DNA from: Ruminococcus flavefaciens
Lineage (GTDB): Bacteria > Bacillota > Clostridia > Oscillospirales > Ruminococcaceae
Assembly (NCBI GenBank): GCA_002348905.1
Contig: DEBW01000030.1
Coordinates: 10,440-28,673 of the forward strand
DNA: 18,234 nt
Direction of reading: 5' to 3'
Made by a program: the position numbers and the translations under genes. The notes beneath the pieces were generated by a model. That model was not told where the DNA came from, made no database searches, and saw only the letters and a list, made by a program, of their open reading frames with translations. Shown in pieces: positions 7,334-14,545 of the stretch. The first letter of the stretch is position 1. Each line of letters starts with the position of its first letter.

Positions 7334-9034
7334 ATGCGGACAGTCACACCAAAGCAGATGCAATTGATCGAGGAAAGATCAGAAAAGCTGGGAGTTGATA
7401 AGAAACAGCTTATGCTAAATGCCGGAAAATGTTTAGCTGAACTTATTATCAGTACCGGTCAGAGAGAAGTAGGAAATTCTCCGGAGGACATAAACGTGGT
7501 ATTCCTTGCCGGAAGCGGCAATAACGGCGGAGACTGTTTTGCAGCTGCGTCTATGCTCATTTATAAAGGCTATAATGTCACAGTGGTCAATCTCGTAAAA
7601 GCTCCGAATACCGAGCTTGCTAAGGAAATGTTCAGTCTTATGCCGGGCAAGATAAAGGTAGTGACAGGCTACAGGAGCGAAAATATCGAAGCTGCCATAG
7701 AAGCCGCCGAGCTTGACTATATGACGATACAGGACAGGGATGTCTCAACGCTGAAAAGCAAAAATGAGCTTACTCCTGTGGAGCGTCTTTTACTTAATGA
7801 AAAACAGCGCATAGCAGATGTGCGTGAAGCGATAGTCACAGCGGATATCCTCGTTGACGGCGTTTTCGGTACAGGCTACCGTGGAGAGCTGAGCGACGAT
7901 ATAAGGGCTGTATTCTCAATAGGTACAAAGGCTTATCGCATAGCCGTTGATATACCAAGCGGAGGAGATTCCGTAAAGGGTACAGTATCAGAGGGCATAT
8001 TCAAGGCTGATGAAACACTGTGCCTCGGCTGTCTGAAATTCGGCATATCACAGTTCCCGCTCAGAAAATACTGCGGAAAGCTGAATATTGCTGATATCGG
8101 CATACCGATAAAGGCTTATGAAGCTGCTTCTGAGGGCAGATACTACGTCCGCCTTGACAGAAACAGTCTTGCAGGCTATCCGCCTATGAGAGAGCGTGAT
8201 GCTCATAAGGGCACTTTCGGGAGTGTACTCATTATAGCCGGCAGTTCTTCGATGCGTGGAGCAGCTGCTTTTGCGGCTATAGGAGCTTTGAGAACGGGTA
8301 CCGGACTTGTACGTGTGGCATCTGTTGAAAAATGCCTTGATACAGTTGCTTCACTTGCTCCGGAAGCTACCTATATAGAAATGGAAGCCGACGATTACGG
8401 CAATATGCTCTTTGACAGCAGCAAGGATATTCTGCTCGATGCAATGAAGAAGTCTGATGCTGTAGTTATCGGACCGGGTATGGGCGTTACAAATGATACC
8501 AAGGAGATACTTCGCCTCGTTGTGCAGAATGCTGAAATACCTGTAATTATTGATGCTGACGGCATAAACTGTATTGCTGAGGACATAGAAATATTAGTGA
8601 ACAAGCGTTCAGAAGTGATACTTACTCCTCACCCCGGCGAAATGTCAAGACTGCTGAAATGCGAAACTAAAATGATAAACGATAACCGTGTGACAGTAGC
8701 TGAAAAATACGCCGAGAAGTACGGCATAACCCTTGTACTCAAAGGAGCAGGCACACTTATTTCTGACTCGAAGCGTACAGCTTCCAACCACACCGGCAAT
8801 CCCGGTATGAGCCGTGGCGGAAGCGGAGATATACTCGCAGGAATGATAGGCTCTATAGCTGCACAGGGGTATACTCCTTTTGATGCAGCCTGCGCCGGAG
8901 TTTATATGCATGGTCTTGCCGGAGATGCGGCAGCCGGAAAATTCGGTCAGGAGGCTATGCTCCCAAGAGATATCCTCGGCTGTATCCCTGATGCTTTCAG
9001 GATACTGAAAGAAAAGCGTCAGACACCTATCTGA
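7334..9034 (+). CDS. nnr: Bifunctional NAD(P)HX epimerase / ADP- or ATP-dependent NAD(P)HX dehydratase
   Basis: This enzyme repairs hydrated NADH and NADPH: the N-terminal NnrE (YjeF_N) domain epimerises NAD(P)HX and the C-terminal NnrD domain dehydrates it. NnrE motifs: GSGNNGGDC (60-68), VDGVFGTGYRGEL (174-186), VDIPSG (205-210). NnrD (ribokinase-like) motifs: HKGTFGSVLIIAGSS (291-305), GPGMG (380-384), DADGIN (407-412), TPHPGEMSRLL (431-441), LKGAGTLI, GNPGM (488-492) and RGGSGDILAGM (494-504) with the catalytic Asp499. The protein is 566 residues against about 500 for the usual fusion; the extra length is mainly around 115-170 in the NnrE half. Cys68 replaces the usual Gly of GNNGGDG. AAGGAG sits nine bases before the ATG. 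A lipoprotein gene follows after 69 bp, probably in the same operon. Confidence 0.95.
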   Translation: MRTVTPKQMQLIEERSEKLGVDKKQLMLNAGKCLAELIISTGQREVGNSPEDINVVFLAGSGNNGGDCFAAASMLIYKGYNVTVVNLVKAPNTELAKEMFSLMPGKIKVVTGYRSENIEAAIEAAELDYMTIQDRDVSTLKSKNELTPVERLLLNEKQRIADVREAIVTADILVDGVFGTGYRGELSDDIRAVFSIGTKAYRIAVDIPSGGDSVKGTVSEGIFKADETLCLGCLKFGISQFPLRKYCGKLNIADIGIPIKAYEAASEGRYYVRLDRNSLAGYPPMRERDAHKGTFGSVLIIAGSSSMRGAAAFAAIGALRTGTGLVRVASVEKCLDTVASLAPEATYIEMEADDYGNMLFDSSKDILLDAMKKSDAVVIGPGMGVTNDTKEILRLVVQNAEIPVIIDADGINCIAEDIEILVNKRSEVILTPHPGEMSRLLKCETKMINDNRVTVAEKYAEKYGITLVLKGAGTLISDSKRTASNHTGNPGMSRGGSGDILAGMIGSIAAQGYTPFDAACAGVYMHGLAGDAAAGKFGQEAMLPRDILGCIPDAFRILKEKRQTPI

Positions 9035-9103
9035 TAAATAAGTAAAGTTTTAAAACAGCGGACGTTGAAAGTAACCATAATTTTTCTCTCAGGAGTGATA
9101 TTT

Positions 9104-9694
9104 ATGAAAAAGCTTTTTGCGTCCGTATTTGTTTCAGCGGCGGTATTATGCCTTACTTCGTGTTCTGTTGCCGGCGGAGGCGGCAGAACTATGGAAAACG
9201 GTCTTGACTGCTCTTTTACCTCAGAGACTGATATTACTCTCGATAAACTAAGGGCAGAGGGCACTATATCCCGTTTCGGAGAAGGCGAGTGGGAGGTGGA
9301 ATTTACCTCGCCTAATACTCTCAGCGGCGTGAAACTCACATTCAGCGGCGGAAATGTTTCTGCTGACTATAAGGGACTGAGCTTTTCAGTACCGAGGTCG
9401 GCACTTCCGGTAAAAGCAATGCTCCTTGAACTTATCGAGGCTGTTGACACCAACGCAAGAGCTGATAAGCTCAGCGGAAGCGAAAAGGAGGGGATATTCA
9501 TGATAGACGGTTCTCTTGAGGGCGGGGATTATATCCTGTCTCTCGATGAAAACGGCGATATATCGTCGTTTGATATGCCGAACAATCTTCTGAGGATATC
9601 TTTCCACGATGTTCAGCATACAGAAATACAGCTCCCGGATGTTCAGCCGGAGACTGTGCAGGAGAATACTATTGATAACTCATGCACTCAATGA
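9104..9694 (+). CDS. Small lipoprotein downstream of nnr, possible LolA/GerS-like fold
   Basis: The start at 9104 (MKKLFAS) is chosen over the in-frame ATG at 9065 because AGGAG (9091-9095) lies eight bases upstream and the protein then begins with a proper signal peptide; 196 residues. The lipobox LTSC puts the lipid Cys at about residue 20, followed by a Gly-rich spacer. The mature part has paired beta-type segments (EWEVEFTSPNTLSGVKLTFSG, VSADYKGLSFSVP), a helix (MLLELIEAVDT), and more strands. That pattern would suit a LolA/LppX-type beta sheet. In C. difficile, as I recall it, the spore-germination lipoprotein GerS lies just after an nnr homologue, so the position fits a GerS relative; this is inference, and no alanine racemase gene follows here. 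No clear terminator is seen after it. Confidence 0.85.
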   Translation: MKKLFASVFVSAAVLCLTSCSVAGGGGRTMENGLDCSFTSETDITLDKLRAEGTISRFGEGEWEVEFTSPNTLSGVKLTFSGGNVSADYKGLSFSVPRSALPVKAMLLELIEAVDTNARADKLSGSEKEGIFMIDGSLEGGDYILSLDENGDISSFDMPNNLLRISFHDVQHTEIQLPDVQPETVQENTIDNSCTQ

Positions 9695-9806
9695 TTTCCG
9701 GAAGCTGTGAAAAGTACGATCCCTGTATATTTTCTCCGGAATTTTACTATACGTGATACACGGAATATCAGTGGTTATTAAATTACCAAAAATATATGAA
9801 AAATGA

Positions 9807-9835
9807 TAGATTTATATGGCTGGAAGTGGTATTAT
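9807..9835 (+). promoter_or_regulatory. Candidate promoter of the GH16 gene
   Basis: Extended -10 TGGTATTAT (9827-9835) with a weak -35 TAGATT (9807-9812) at 17-bp spacing. The rest of the 192-bp gap (9695-9886) is AT-rich and shows nothing else clear. Confidence 0.5.
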
Positions 9836-9886
9836 TATATCAACGAAAGGCAATGATAATACCGAAAAATTAATGGAGGTCTCGAT

Positions 9887-11335
9887 ATGAAAAAGAAGCT
9901 TATCTGTGCTGCACTTGCATCTGCTTTTATACTCACAGGCTGCGGAACATCAGGCGAATCTGCTTCGGGCGAACCGATCCTCACAAGCAAAGAACAGGGT
10001 TCATCTGAGACTGACACAAGTACAACTGACGCAATTAATGTTGGCGTGAATACAGAAGCTCCGAAAATAGAGGGATATGAGCTTCTCTGGCATGATGAAT
10101 TTGACGGTACTACACTTGACGATACTATCTGGACTCGTGAAGAAAGACAGCCTGGCTGGACTAACAACGAGCTTCAGGAATATACAAAATCTGATGAAAA
10201 TATCTTCCTCCGTGACGGAAGCCTTGTCTTAAAGGCTATCAAGGATGAAAGCGACGGCAAGAAGAAATATTCTTCCGGTAAGATCAGATCACAGGGCAAG
10301 GAAGATTTCCTTTACGGCAAGGTCGTTACCCGTGCAAAGGTTCCGGAAGGACAGGGCTTATGGCCTGCTATATGGATGATGCCTACCAATGAGGACCTCT
10401 ACGGTCAGTGGCCTAAGTGCGGCGAGATAGACATTATGGAAGTTCTCGGAAGCGCTCCTGAAACAGCTTACGGTACTCTCCACTACGGCGCTCCTCACGG
10501 TGAGCAGCAGGGAACTGTTACTCTTACTGATGGCACTTTCGCTTCTGATTTTCACGAATACTCTGTAGAGTGGGAGCCTGGCGAGATACGCTGGTATATC
10601 GACGGTACTCTTTATCATACCGCAAATGACTGGTTCTCAGGTGAAGAAGGCGGAGATGAAAAGCCTTATCCTGCACCATTCAATCAGAAATTCTTCGTTC
10701 AGATGAACCTTGCTGTCGGCGGTACATGGCCGGGCAGCCCTGACGAAACTACAGACTTCTCAAAGGCTGAATTTGAAATAGACTATGTTCGTGTATACCA
10801 GAAGCCTGAGTATGACACTAACGTAACAAAGCCTAAAAAGGTTTTCCGTGCGGCTACTGAGGACGGCAACCTTATCTATAACGGCGATTTCGCTGAACAG
10901 GAAGACCTTACAGACGATAATAACTGGAAGTTCCTCCTCTTTGAAGGCGGCGAGGGTGCTGCTGAGATAAAGGACAATACAATGATCATAAGATCAGAAA
11001 AAGCAGGCAAGGTAGACTATTCTGTACAGCTCGTACAGCCTGACCTTCCTATGGTAAAGGGTAAGAAGTACAGAGTTACTTTCGATGCCCGTGCCGATGA
11101 AGAACGTGATATCGTTGTATGTATATCAGCTCCTACAGCCGGCTGGGTTCGTTACCTGAAGGATACAAGGATCACTATCCCTGCTGAGACTACTAAATTT
11201 ACTTTTGAGTTCGAGATGAAGGACAAGGATGACAACAATGGCAGACTTGAATTCAACCTCGGAAACAAGGGCTCTACTGCTACTGTTTATATCAGCAATG
11301 TTCGTGTTGAAGAAATAACAGACGCAGCAGAATAA
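9887..11335 (+). CDS. GH16 endo-beta-glucanase (laminarinase/lichenase type) lipoprotein with CBM4-like domain
   Basis: The enzyme hydrolyses beta-1,3- or mixed beta-1,3/1,4-glucans outside the cell. Of 482 residues, 1-18 form a lipoprotein signal with lipobox LTGC (Cys19), then a Ser/Thr-rich linker to about 60. The GH16 domain (about 63-306) opens with ELLWHDEFDGTTLDDTIW and has the catalytic motif GEIDIMEVLGS: Glu180 nucleophile, Asp182 and Glu185 acid/base. The EIDIME form, with the extra Met, is the laminarinase-like version of the site. It also shows GLWPAIWMMP and MNLAVGGTWPG, and ends in FEIDYVRVYQ. Residues 328-476 begin NLIYNGDF and look like a CBM4/9-type carbohydrate-binding module. 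There is no dockerin, so the protein should sit on the membrane by its lipid. GGAGGT lies six bases before the ATG. It has its own terminator. Confidence 0.95.
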   Translation: MKKKLICAALASAFILTGCGTSGESASGEPILTSKEQGSSETDTSTTDAINVGVNTEAPKIEGYELLWHDEFDGTTLDDTIWTREERQPGWTNNELQEYTKSDENIFLRDGSLVLKAIKDESDGKKKYSSGKIRSQGKEDFLYGKVVTRAKVPEGQGLWPAIWMMPTNEDLYGQWPKCGEIDIMEVLGSAPETAYGTLHYGAPHGEQQGTVTLTDGTFASDFHEYSVEWEPGEIRWYIDGTLYHTANDWFSGEEGGDEKPYPAPFNQKFFVQMNLAVGGTWPGSPDETTDFSKAEFEIDYVRVYQKPEYDTNVTKPKKVFRAATEDGNLIYNGDFAEQEDLTDDNNWKFLLFEGGEGAAEIKDNTMIIRSEKAGKVDYSVQLVQPDLPMVKGKKYRVTFDARADEERDIVVCISAPTAGWVRYLKDTRITIPAETTKFTFEFEMKDKDDNNGRLEFNLGNKGSTATVYISNVRVEEITDAAE

Positions 11336-11388
11336 TAATTTCGCAATCCATTCCTCACACATTCCTTATAGAATTTTCCCTGTCCAGA

Positions 11389-11415
11389 AAGCTGTCGCAT
11401 TTGCGGCGGCTTTTT
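11389..11415 (+). terminator. Intrinsic terminator after the GH16 gene
   Basis: A 10-bp stem (11389-11398 with 11403-11412, two G-T pairs) with loop ATTT, running into TTTTT (11411-11415). Confidence 0.85.
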
Positions 11416-11512
11416 GGCATTTTAAGACAGATTATTCAATGCACATTTGTGTATTTTTACCAGTACAGTGTATCTTTTTTTTACATCGGACTTTCATTTT
11501 GTCCACCCTTTT

Positions 11513-11596
11513 GTTCAAATTGTGGTTGAATTTTTGTTGACAATATGTTAATATACTATTAATATTAGGGAAATGTTCGACTATTTTTTGTTGAAC
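11513..11596 (+). promoter_or_regulatory. Two inverted repeats flanking the GH43 promoter (candidate operators)
   Basis: TTCAA (11514-11518) and TTGAA (11526-11530) form an inverted pair just upstream of the -35. GTTCGAC (11575-11581) and GTTGAAC (11590-11596) form a second pair just past the expected transcription start. The shared GTTCAA/TTGAAC half-site on both sides of the promoter suggests a regulator, but the second pair could equally be a 5'-UTR hairpin. The stretch 11416-11510 shows nothing clear. Confidence 0.35.
11537..11565 (+). promoter_or_regulatory. Sigma-A promoter of the GH43 dockerin gene
   Basis: TTGACA (11537-11542), 17-bp spacer, TAATAT (11560-11565). RNA should start near 11572, giving a 5'-UTR of about 75 nt. 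Confidence 0.8.
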
Positions 11597-11647
11597 TCAT
11601 ACGGATATTTTAATTTATTTTATTTTTGTTTTTTAAGGAGAATCGGA

Positions 11648-13840
11648 ATGAAAAAATTTGTCTCAGCAGCTATGGCTGCACTTGTTACCGCTGCGGGCGT
11701 GACAGCTTCTGTGCCGTTATCGGCAGTACACGCTGAAAATCCTGTCGTACAGACTTCCTTCACACCTGATCCGGCACCTGTCGTTTTCGGCGATGAGCTT
11801 TATGTGTTCACAGGCTGTGACCGTGAAGGAAACAACGATTTCTACTATATGACCGGCTGGCAGTGCTTCTCTACAAAGGATATGAAGAACTGGACTGACC
11901 ACGGCAGAATACTCGAAGATACCAGTTTCAAATGGTGCGGTAAGAACGATGCATGGGCTTCTCAGTGTATCGAGCGCAACGGAAAGTACTACTTCTATTT
12001 CACTACCACTAATAATACCGGCGGCGGAAGAGCTATCGGTGTCGGCGTTGCTGACAGTCCGGAAGGCCCTTATGAGGACGTTCTCGGCAAGCCTCTCTGC
12101 GGTCCTAACTGGGACTATATTGATCCGACCGTTATGATAGATGATGACGGTCAGGCTTGGCTCATGTTCGGTAACCCGAAATGCTACTATGTAAAGCTCA
12201 AAGAGGATATGGTAACACTTGACGGTCCGATAAAAAATTTCGATATGAATCAGTCTGCGTTTGGCCCTACATCCAAAAAGGAAAGAACCAGTGCATACGG
12301 CGAAGGCCCGTGGATATGCAAGCATAATGACCTTTACTATCTTGTTTATGCCGCATTTGTCGGAAATGACGGCGGTGAGAGTATGGCGTATTCAACAGCT
12401 CCGTCTGTAACAGGTCCGTGGACATACCGTGGTCAGATACAGAAAGGCTCAAACTGCTTTACTATACACGGCGGTATCGTTGACTACAAAGACCATTCCT
12501 ACTATTTCTATCACATGAGCGGTATTCCTGGCGGCGGTGTATTCAACAGAAGTGCTGCCTGTGAGGAATTCACTTTCAATCCTGACGGTACTATACCGAA
12601 CATTCCGTCTACAAAAAACGGACCTGACCAGATAGAGGCTCTCAATCCTTTCAACCGTGTCGAGGCTGAGACTATCTGCTGGAGTGAAGGCGTTAAGACT
12701 GAAAAATGCTCTGAAGGCGGAGTGGATGTCGGAAGCATAAAGAAGGGCGCTTATATAAAGGTAAGCGGAGTTGACTTCGGTACGGGCGCTGACACATTTA
12801 CTGCAAGTGTTGCTTCTGCTGAAAGCGGCGGAAATATCGAGCTTCACCTTGACAGCAAAACCGGACCTATCGTCGGCAATCTGAAAGTCGGCGGTACTGG
12901 CGGCTGGCAGAACTGGGAGGAAGTTTCAACCAATGTTTCGGGTGCGAGCGGTGAGCATGACCTCTACCTCGTATTCAACGGCGGTGACGGCTACCTCATG
13001 AATGTTGACTGGTGGCAGTTCAGCGGTGAAGGCGGCAAGGCTGATCCTGTTGACAATACATACCTCTTCAAGAGCACTTTCGAGGGCAAACTCGACAGCT
13101 GGACTGACAGAGGCGGTGCTAAGGTATCTGCAAGCAAGGACGAGGCATTTGATGGTGAAGGCTCTGTATACTGCTCCGACAGAAGTTCTTCATGGATGGG
13201 CGTTGGCAGAAGTCTCAACTATAAGTTCAAGGCTGGCGAGAGCTACAGCTTCTCTGCAAACGTTAAGTATACTGAGGGCGCTGATGAGACTAAGTTCCAC
13301 TTTACTTTACAGTATGACGGTGCTGACGGCGAAACTCATTACGAAAAGATAGACACTCAGATGGTAAAGAAGGGCGAGTGGACTCAGCTTGCAAATACAA
13401 GCTTCAAGATACCTGAAGACGCTAAAAAGCCTGTTATATACCTCGAAACCGAGGGCGATTCTGACGATGATACTCCGGCTACAAATTTCTACGCCGACAA
13501 TATCTATGCTGCTGTTGACGGTACAGTCATAGAGGGTGCAGGCAAGCCTCAGCCGGCTACAGAACCTGAAACAACTGAGCCTGAAAAGGAAGTTATCCCA
13601 GGTGATGTCAACTTCGATAACAAGGTCGATGCATTTGACGTTACTGCTGCACGTAAACTTATAGTTGCAAAGGATAACGGAGATTCCATAAATAAAGATA
13701 TGTTCAATGCTGCTGACGTTAACAAGGACAAGGAAATCGGCGTTGCTGACCTTGTAAGCCTCGGTAACTTTGTACTCGGTAAAACAGACAACTTCAATAA
13801 CACGGAAGAGATCCTTCCCCTTCCTGCAATACTCGATTGA
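11648..13840 (+). CDS. Cellulosomal GH43 glycosidase: GH43-CBM6-CBM22-like-dockerin
   Basis: Start 11648 (MKKFVSA) is chosen over the in-frame 11573 because AAGGAG (11635-11640) lies seven bases upstream and a Sec signal follows, cleaved after about VHA29; 730 residues. The GH43 five-blade propeller (about 36-320) has Asp41 in TPDPAPVV (base), Asp159 in DYIDPTVMIDDDG (pKa modulator) and Glu219 in YGEGPW (acid). GH43 with CBM6 is typical of arabinofuranosidases or xylosidases acting on arabinoxylan; the substrate cannot be read directly. CBM6 spans about 337-458 (FNRVEAE...NVDWWQF). A CBM22/CBM4_9-like module spans about 472-622. A TEPETTEPE linker leads to a type I-like dockerin (about 651-712) with two Ca loops: D653/N655/D657/D664 and D690/N692/D694/D701. 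The protein should be secreted and docked on a cohesin scaffold, unlike the lipid-anchored GH16 neighbour. Confidence 0.96.
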   Translation: MKKFVSAAMAALVTAAGVTASVPLSAVHAENPVVQTSFTPDPAPVVFGDELYVFTGCDREGNNDFYYMTGWQCFSTKDMKNWTDHGRILEDTSFKWCGKNDAWASQCIERNGKYYFYFTTTNNTGGGRAIGVGVADSPEGPYEDVLGKPLCGPNWDYIDPTVMIDDDGQAWLMFGNPKCYYVKLKEDMVTLDGPIKNFDMNQSAFGPTSKKERTSAYGEGPWICKHNDLYYLVYAAFVGNDGGESMAYSTAPSVTGPWTYRGQIQKGSNCFTIHGGIVDYKDHSYYFYHMSGIPGGGVFNRSAACEEFTFNPDGTIPNIPSTKNGPDQIEALNPFNRVEAETICWSEGVKTEKCSEGGVDVGSIKKGAYIKVSGVDFGTGADTFTASVASAESGGNIELHLDSKTGPIVGNLKVGGTGGWQNWEEVSTNVSGASGEHDLYLVFNGGDGYLMNVDWWQFSGEGGKADPVDNTYLFKSTFEGKLDSWTDRGGAKVSASKDEAFDGEGSVYCSDRSSSWMGVGRSLNYKFKAGESYSFSANVKYTEGADETKFHFTLQYDGADGETHYEKIDTQMVKKGEWTQLANTSFKIPEDAKKPVIYLETEGDSDDDTPATNFYADNIYAAVDGTVIEGAGKPQPATEPETTEPEKEVIPGDVNFDNKVDAFDVTAARKLIVAKDNGDSINKDMFNAADVNKDKEIGVADLVSLGNFVLGKTDNFNNTEEILPLPAILD

Positions 13841-13842
13841 TT

Positions 13843-13865
13843 CTCTTCCGTAGTTTTGCGGAGAG
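13843..13865 (+). other. Hairpin after the GH43 stop without a T-tract
   Basis: CTCTTCCG (13843-13850) pairs with CGGAGAG (13859-13865) with one bulged T. The same CTCTTCCG is also an exact complement of CGGAAGAG inside the gene end (13803-13810). With no T-run it is not a standard terminator, so yccF may receive readthrough. It may protect or process the mRNA end. Confidence 0.3.
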
Positions 13866-13940
13866 TATAAAGGTGGGTGAAAAGTTGGAAAAGCATCTGA
13901 TGACTCTCCGTGAAGCTTTTGTCAGAAAGGAGCGTTCGAT

Positions 13941-14309
13941 ATGAAAACACTTGGAAATGTTATCTGGTTTCTCTTTGGCGGTATCGTCAGCGGATTGAGC
14001 TGGATATTCTACGGATGCCTGTGGTGTCTGACCATTGTCGGCATACCTATAGGAGTACAGTGCTTCAAGCTTTCAAAGATGTCATTCTTCCCGTTCGGCA
14101 AGGAAGTAAAGTATGAGGGAGGTACGGTATCGTTCCTCGTAAACGTACTCTGGTTCTTATTTTCCGGAATGGAAATGGCTCTTGGAAACTTTATCTGCGG
14201 CTGTCTGTTCTGCGTGACTATCGTTGGCATACCTTTCGGTTTGCAGTTCTTCAAACTCGCTAAACTTTCACTTGCGCCGTTTGGTGCTGTAATTGTTGAT
14301 GCTGAGTGA
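13941..14309 (+). CDS. YccF-family inner membrane protein (two YccF repeats)
   Basis: A 122-residue membrane protein made of two matching halves. Residues about 5-55 carry GNVIWFLFGG...GCLWCLTIVGIPIGVQCFKLSKMSFFPFG; residues about 64-118 carry VNVLWFLFSG...GCLFCVTIVGIPFGLQFFKLAKLSLAPFG. The repeated C..TIVGIP(I/F)G.Q.FKL..(M/L)S..PFG block is the hallmark of YccF proteins, whose function is poorly known. AAAGGAG lies eight bases before the ATG. No convincing promoter was found in the 100 bp upstream, so it may be read from the GH43 transcript. It converges on clpC across a palindromic element. Confidence 0.93.
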   Translation: MKTLGNVIWFLFGGIVSGLSWIFYGCLWCLTIVGIPIGVQCFKLSKMSFFPFGKEVKYEGGTVSFLVNVLWFLFSGMEMALGNFICGCLFCVTIVGIPFGLQFFKLAKLSLAPFGAVIVDAE

Positions 14310-14324
14310 TACGTTTGCCTATGT

Positions 14325-14529
14325 CGGGGCAAACCTTTCTGAAGAAAGGTTCTTCCCCGAACCCCTTTCCCAAGACTTTAAATTCTGTTTTTTCCGCAAG
14401 GGGTATTCTGAATATAACGAAAATAGCTCCGTTTTGACGCAAGTGGGAGTACCCCTTGCGGAAAAAACGGAGCTAAAAGTTTTAGGAAGGGAGTTTGAGG
14501 GAGAACCCTTTTTCAAAAGGGTTTCCCTC
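14325..14529. repeat. ~205-bp palindromic, MITE-like intergenic element
   Basis: The two halves are inverted, diverged copies of each other (about three-quarters identical by eye). The core is an exact 19-bp inverted repeat, GTTTTTTCCGCAAGGGGTA (14387-14405) against 14450-14468. Each outer end folds into its own hairpin: CGGGG-CA-AACCTTTCT-GA with its complement (14325-14359), and GAGGG-AG-AACCCTTTT-TC with its complement (14497-14529). The end stems have the same shape but different bases. It fills the gap between convergent yccF and clpC and carries no plausible gene. It may act as a two-way terminator or be a non-autonomous mobile repeat. No clear target-site duplication was found. Confidence 0.75.
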
Positions 14530-14545
14530 ATATAGGCGAAGGTTA

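Noticed and set aside
9696..9745. TTCCGGA ... TCCGGAA followed by TTTT as a terminator after the nnr-linked lipoprotein
   Set aside because: The loop is 32 nt and each arm is part of its own short palindrome; the T-run is only four. Too weak to call.
11573..11647. Upstream in-frame ATG at 11573 as the true GH43 start
   Set aside because: It falls at the predicted transcription start, has no ribosome binding site, and would put 25 residues before an otherwise complete signal peptide.
11717..12325. 202-residue minus-strand frame inside the GH43 gene
   Set aside because: It lies wholly opposite a well-supported GH43 domain and shows no family motif or start signal.
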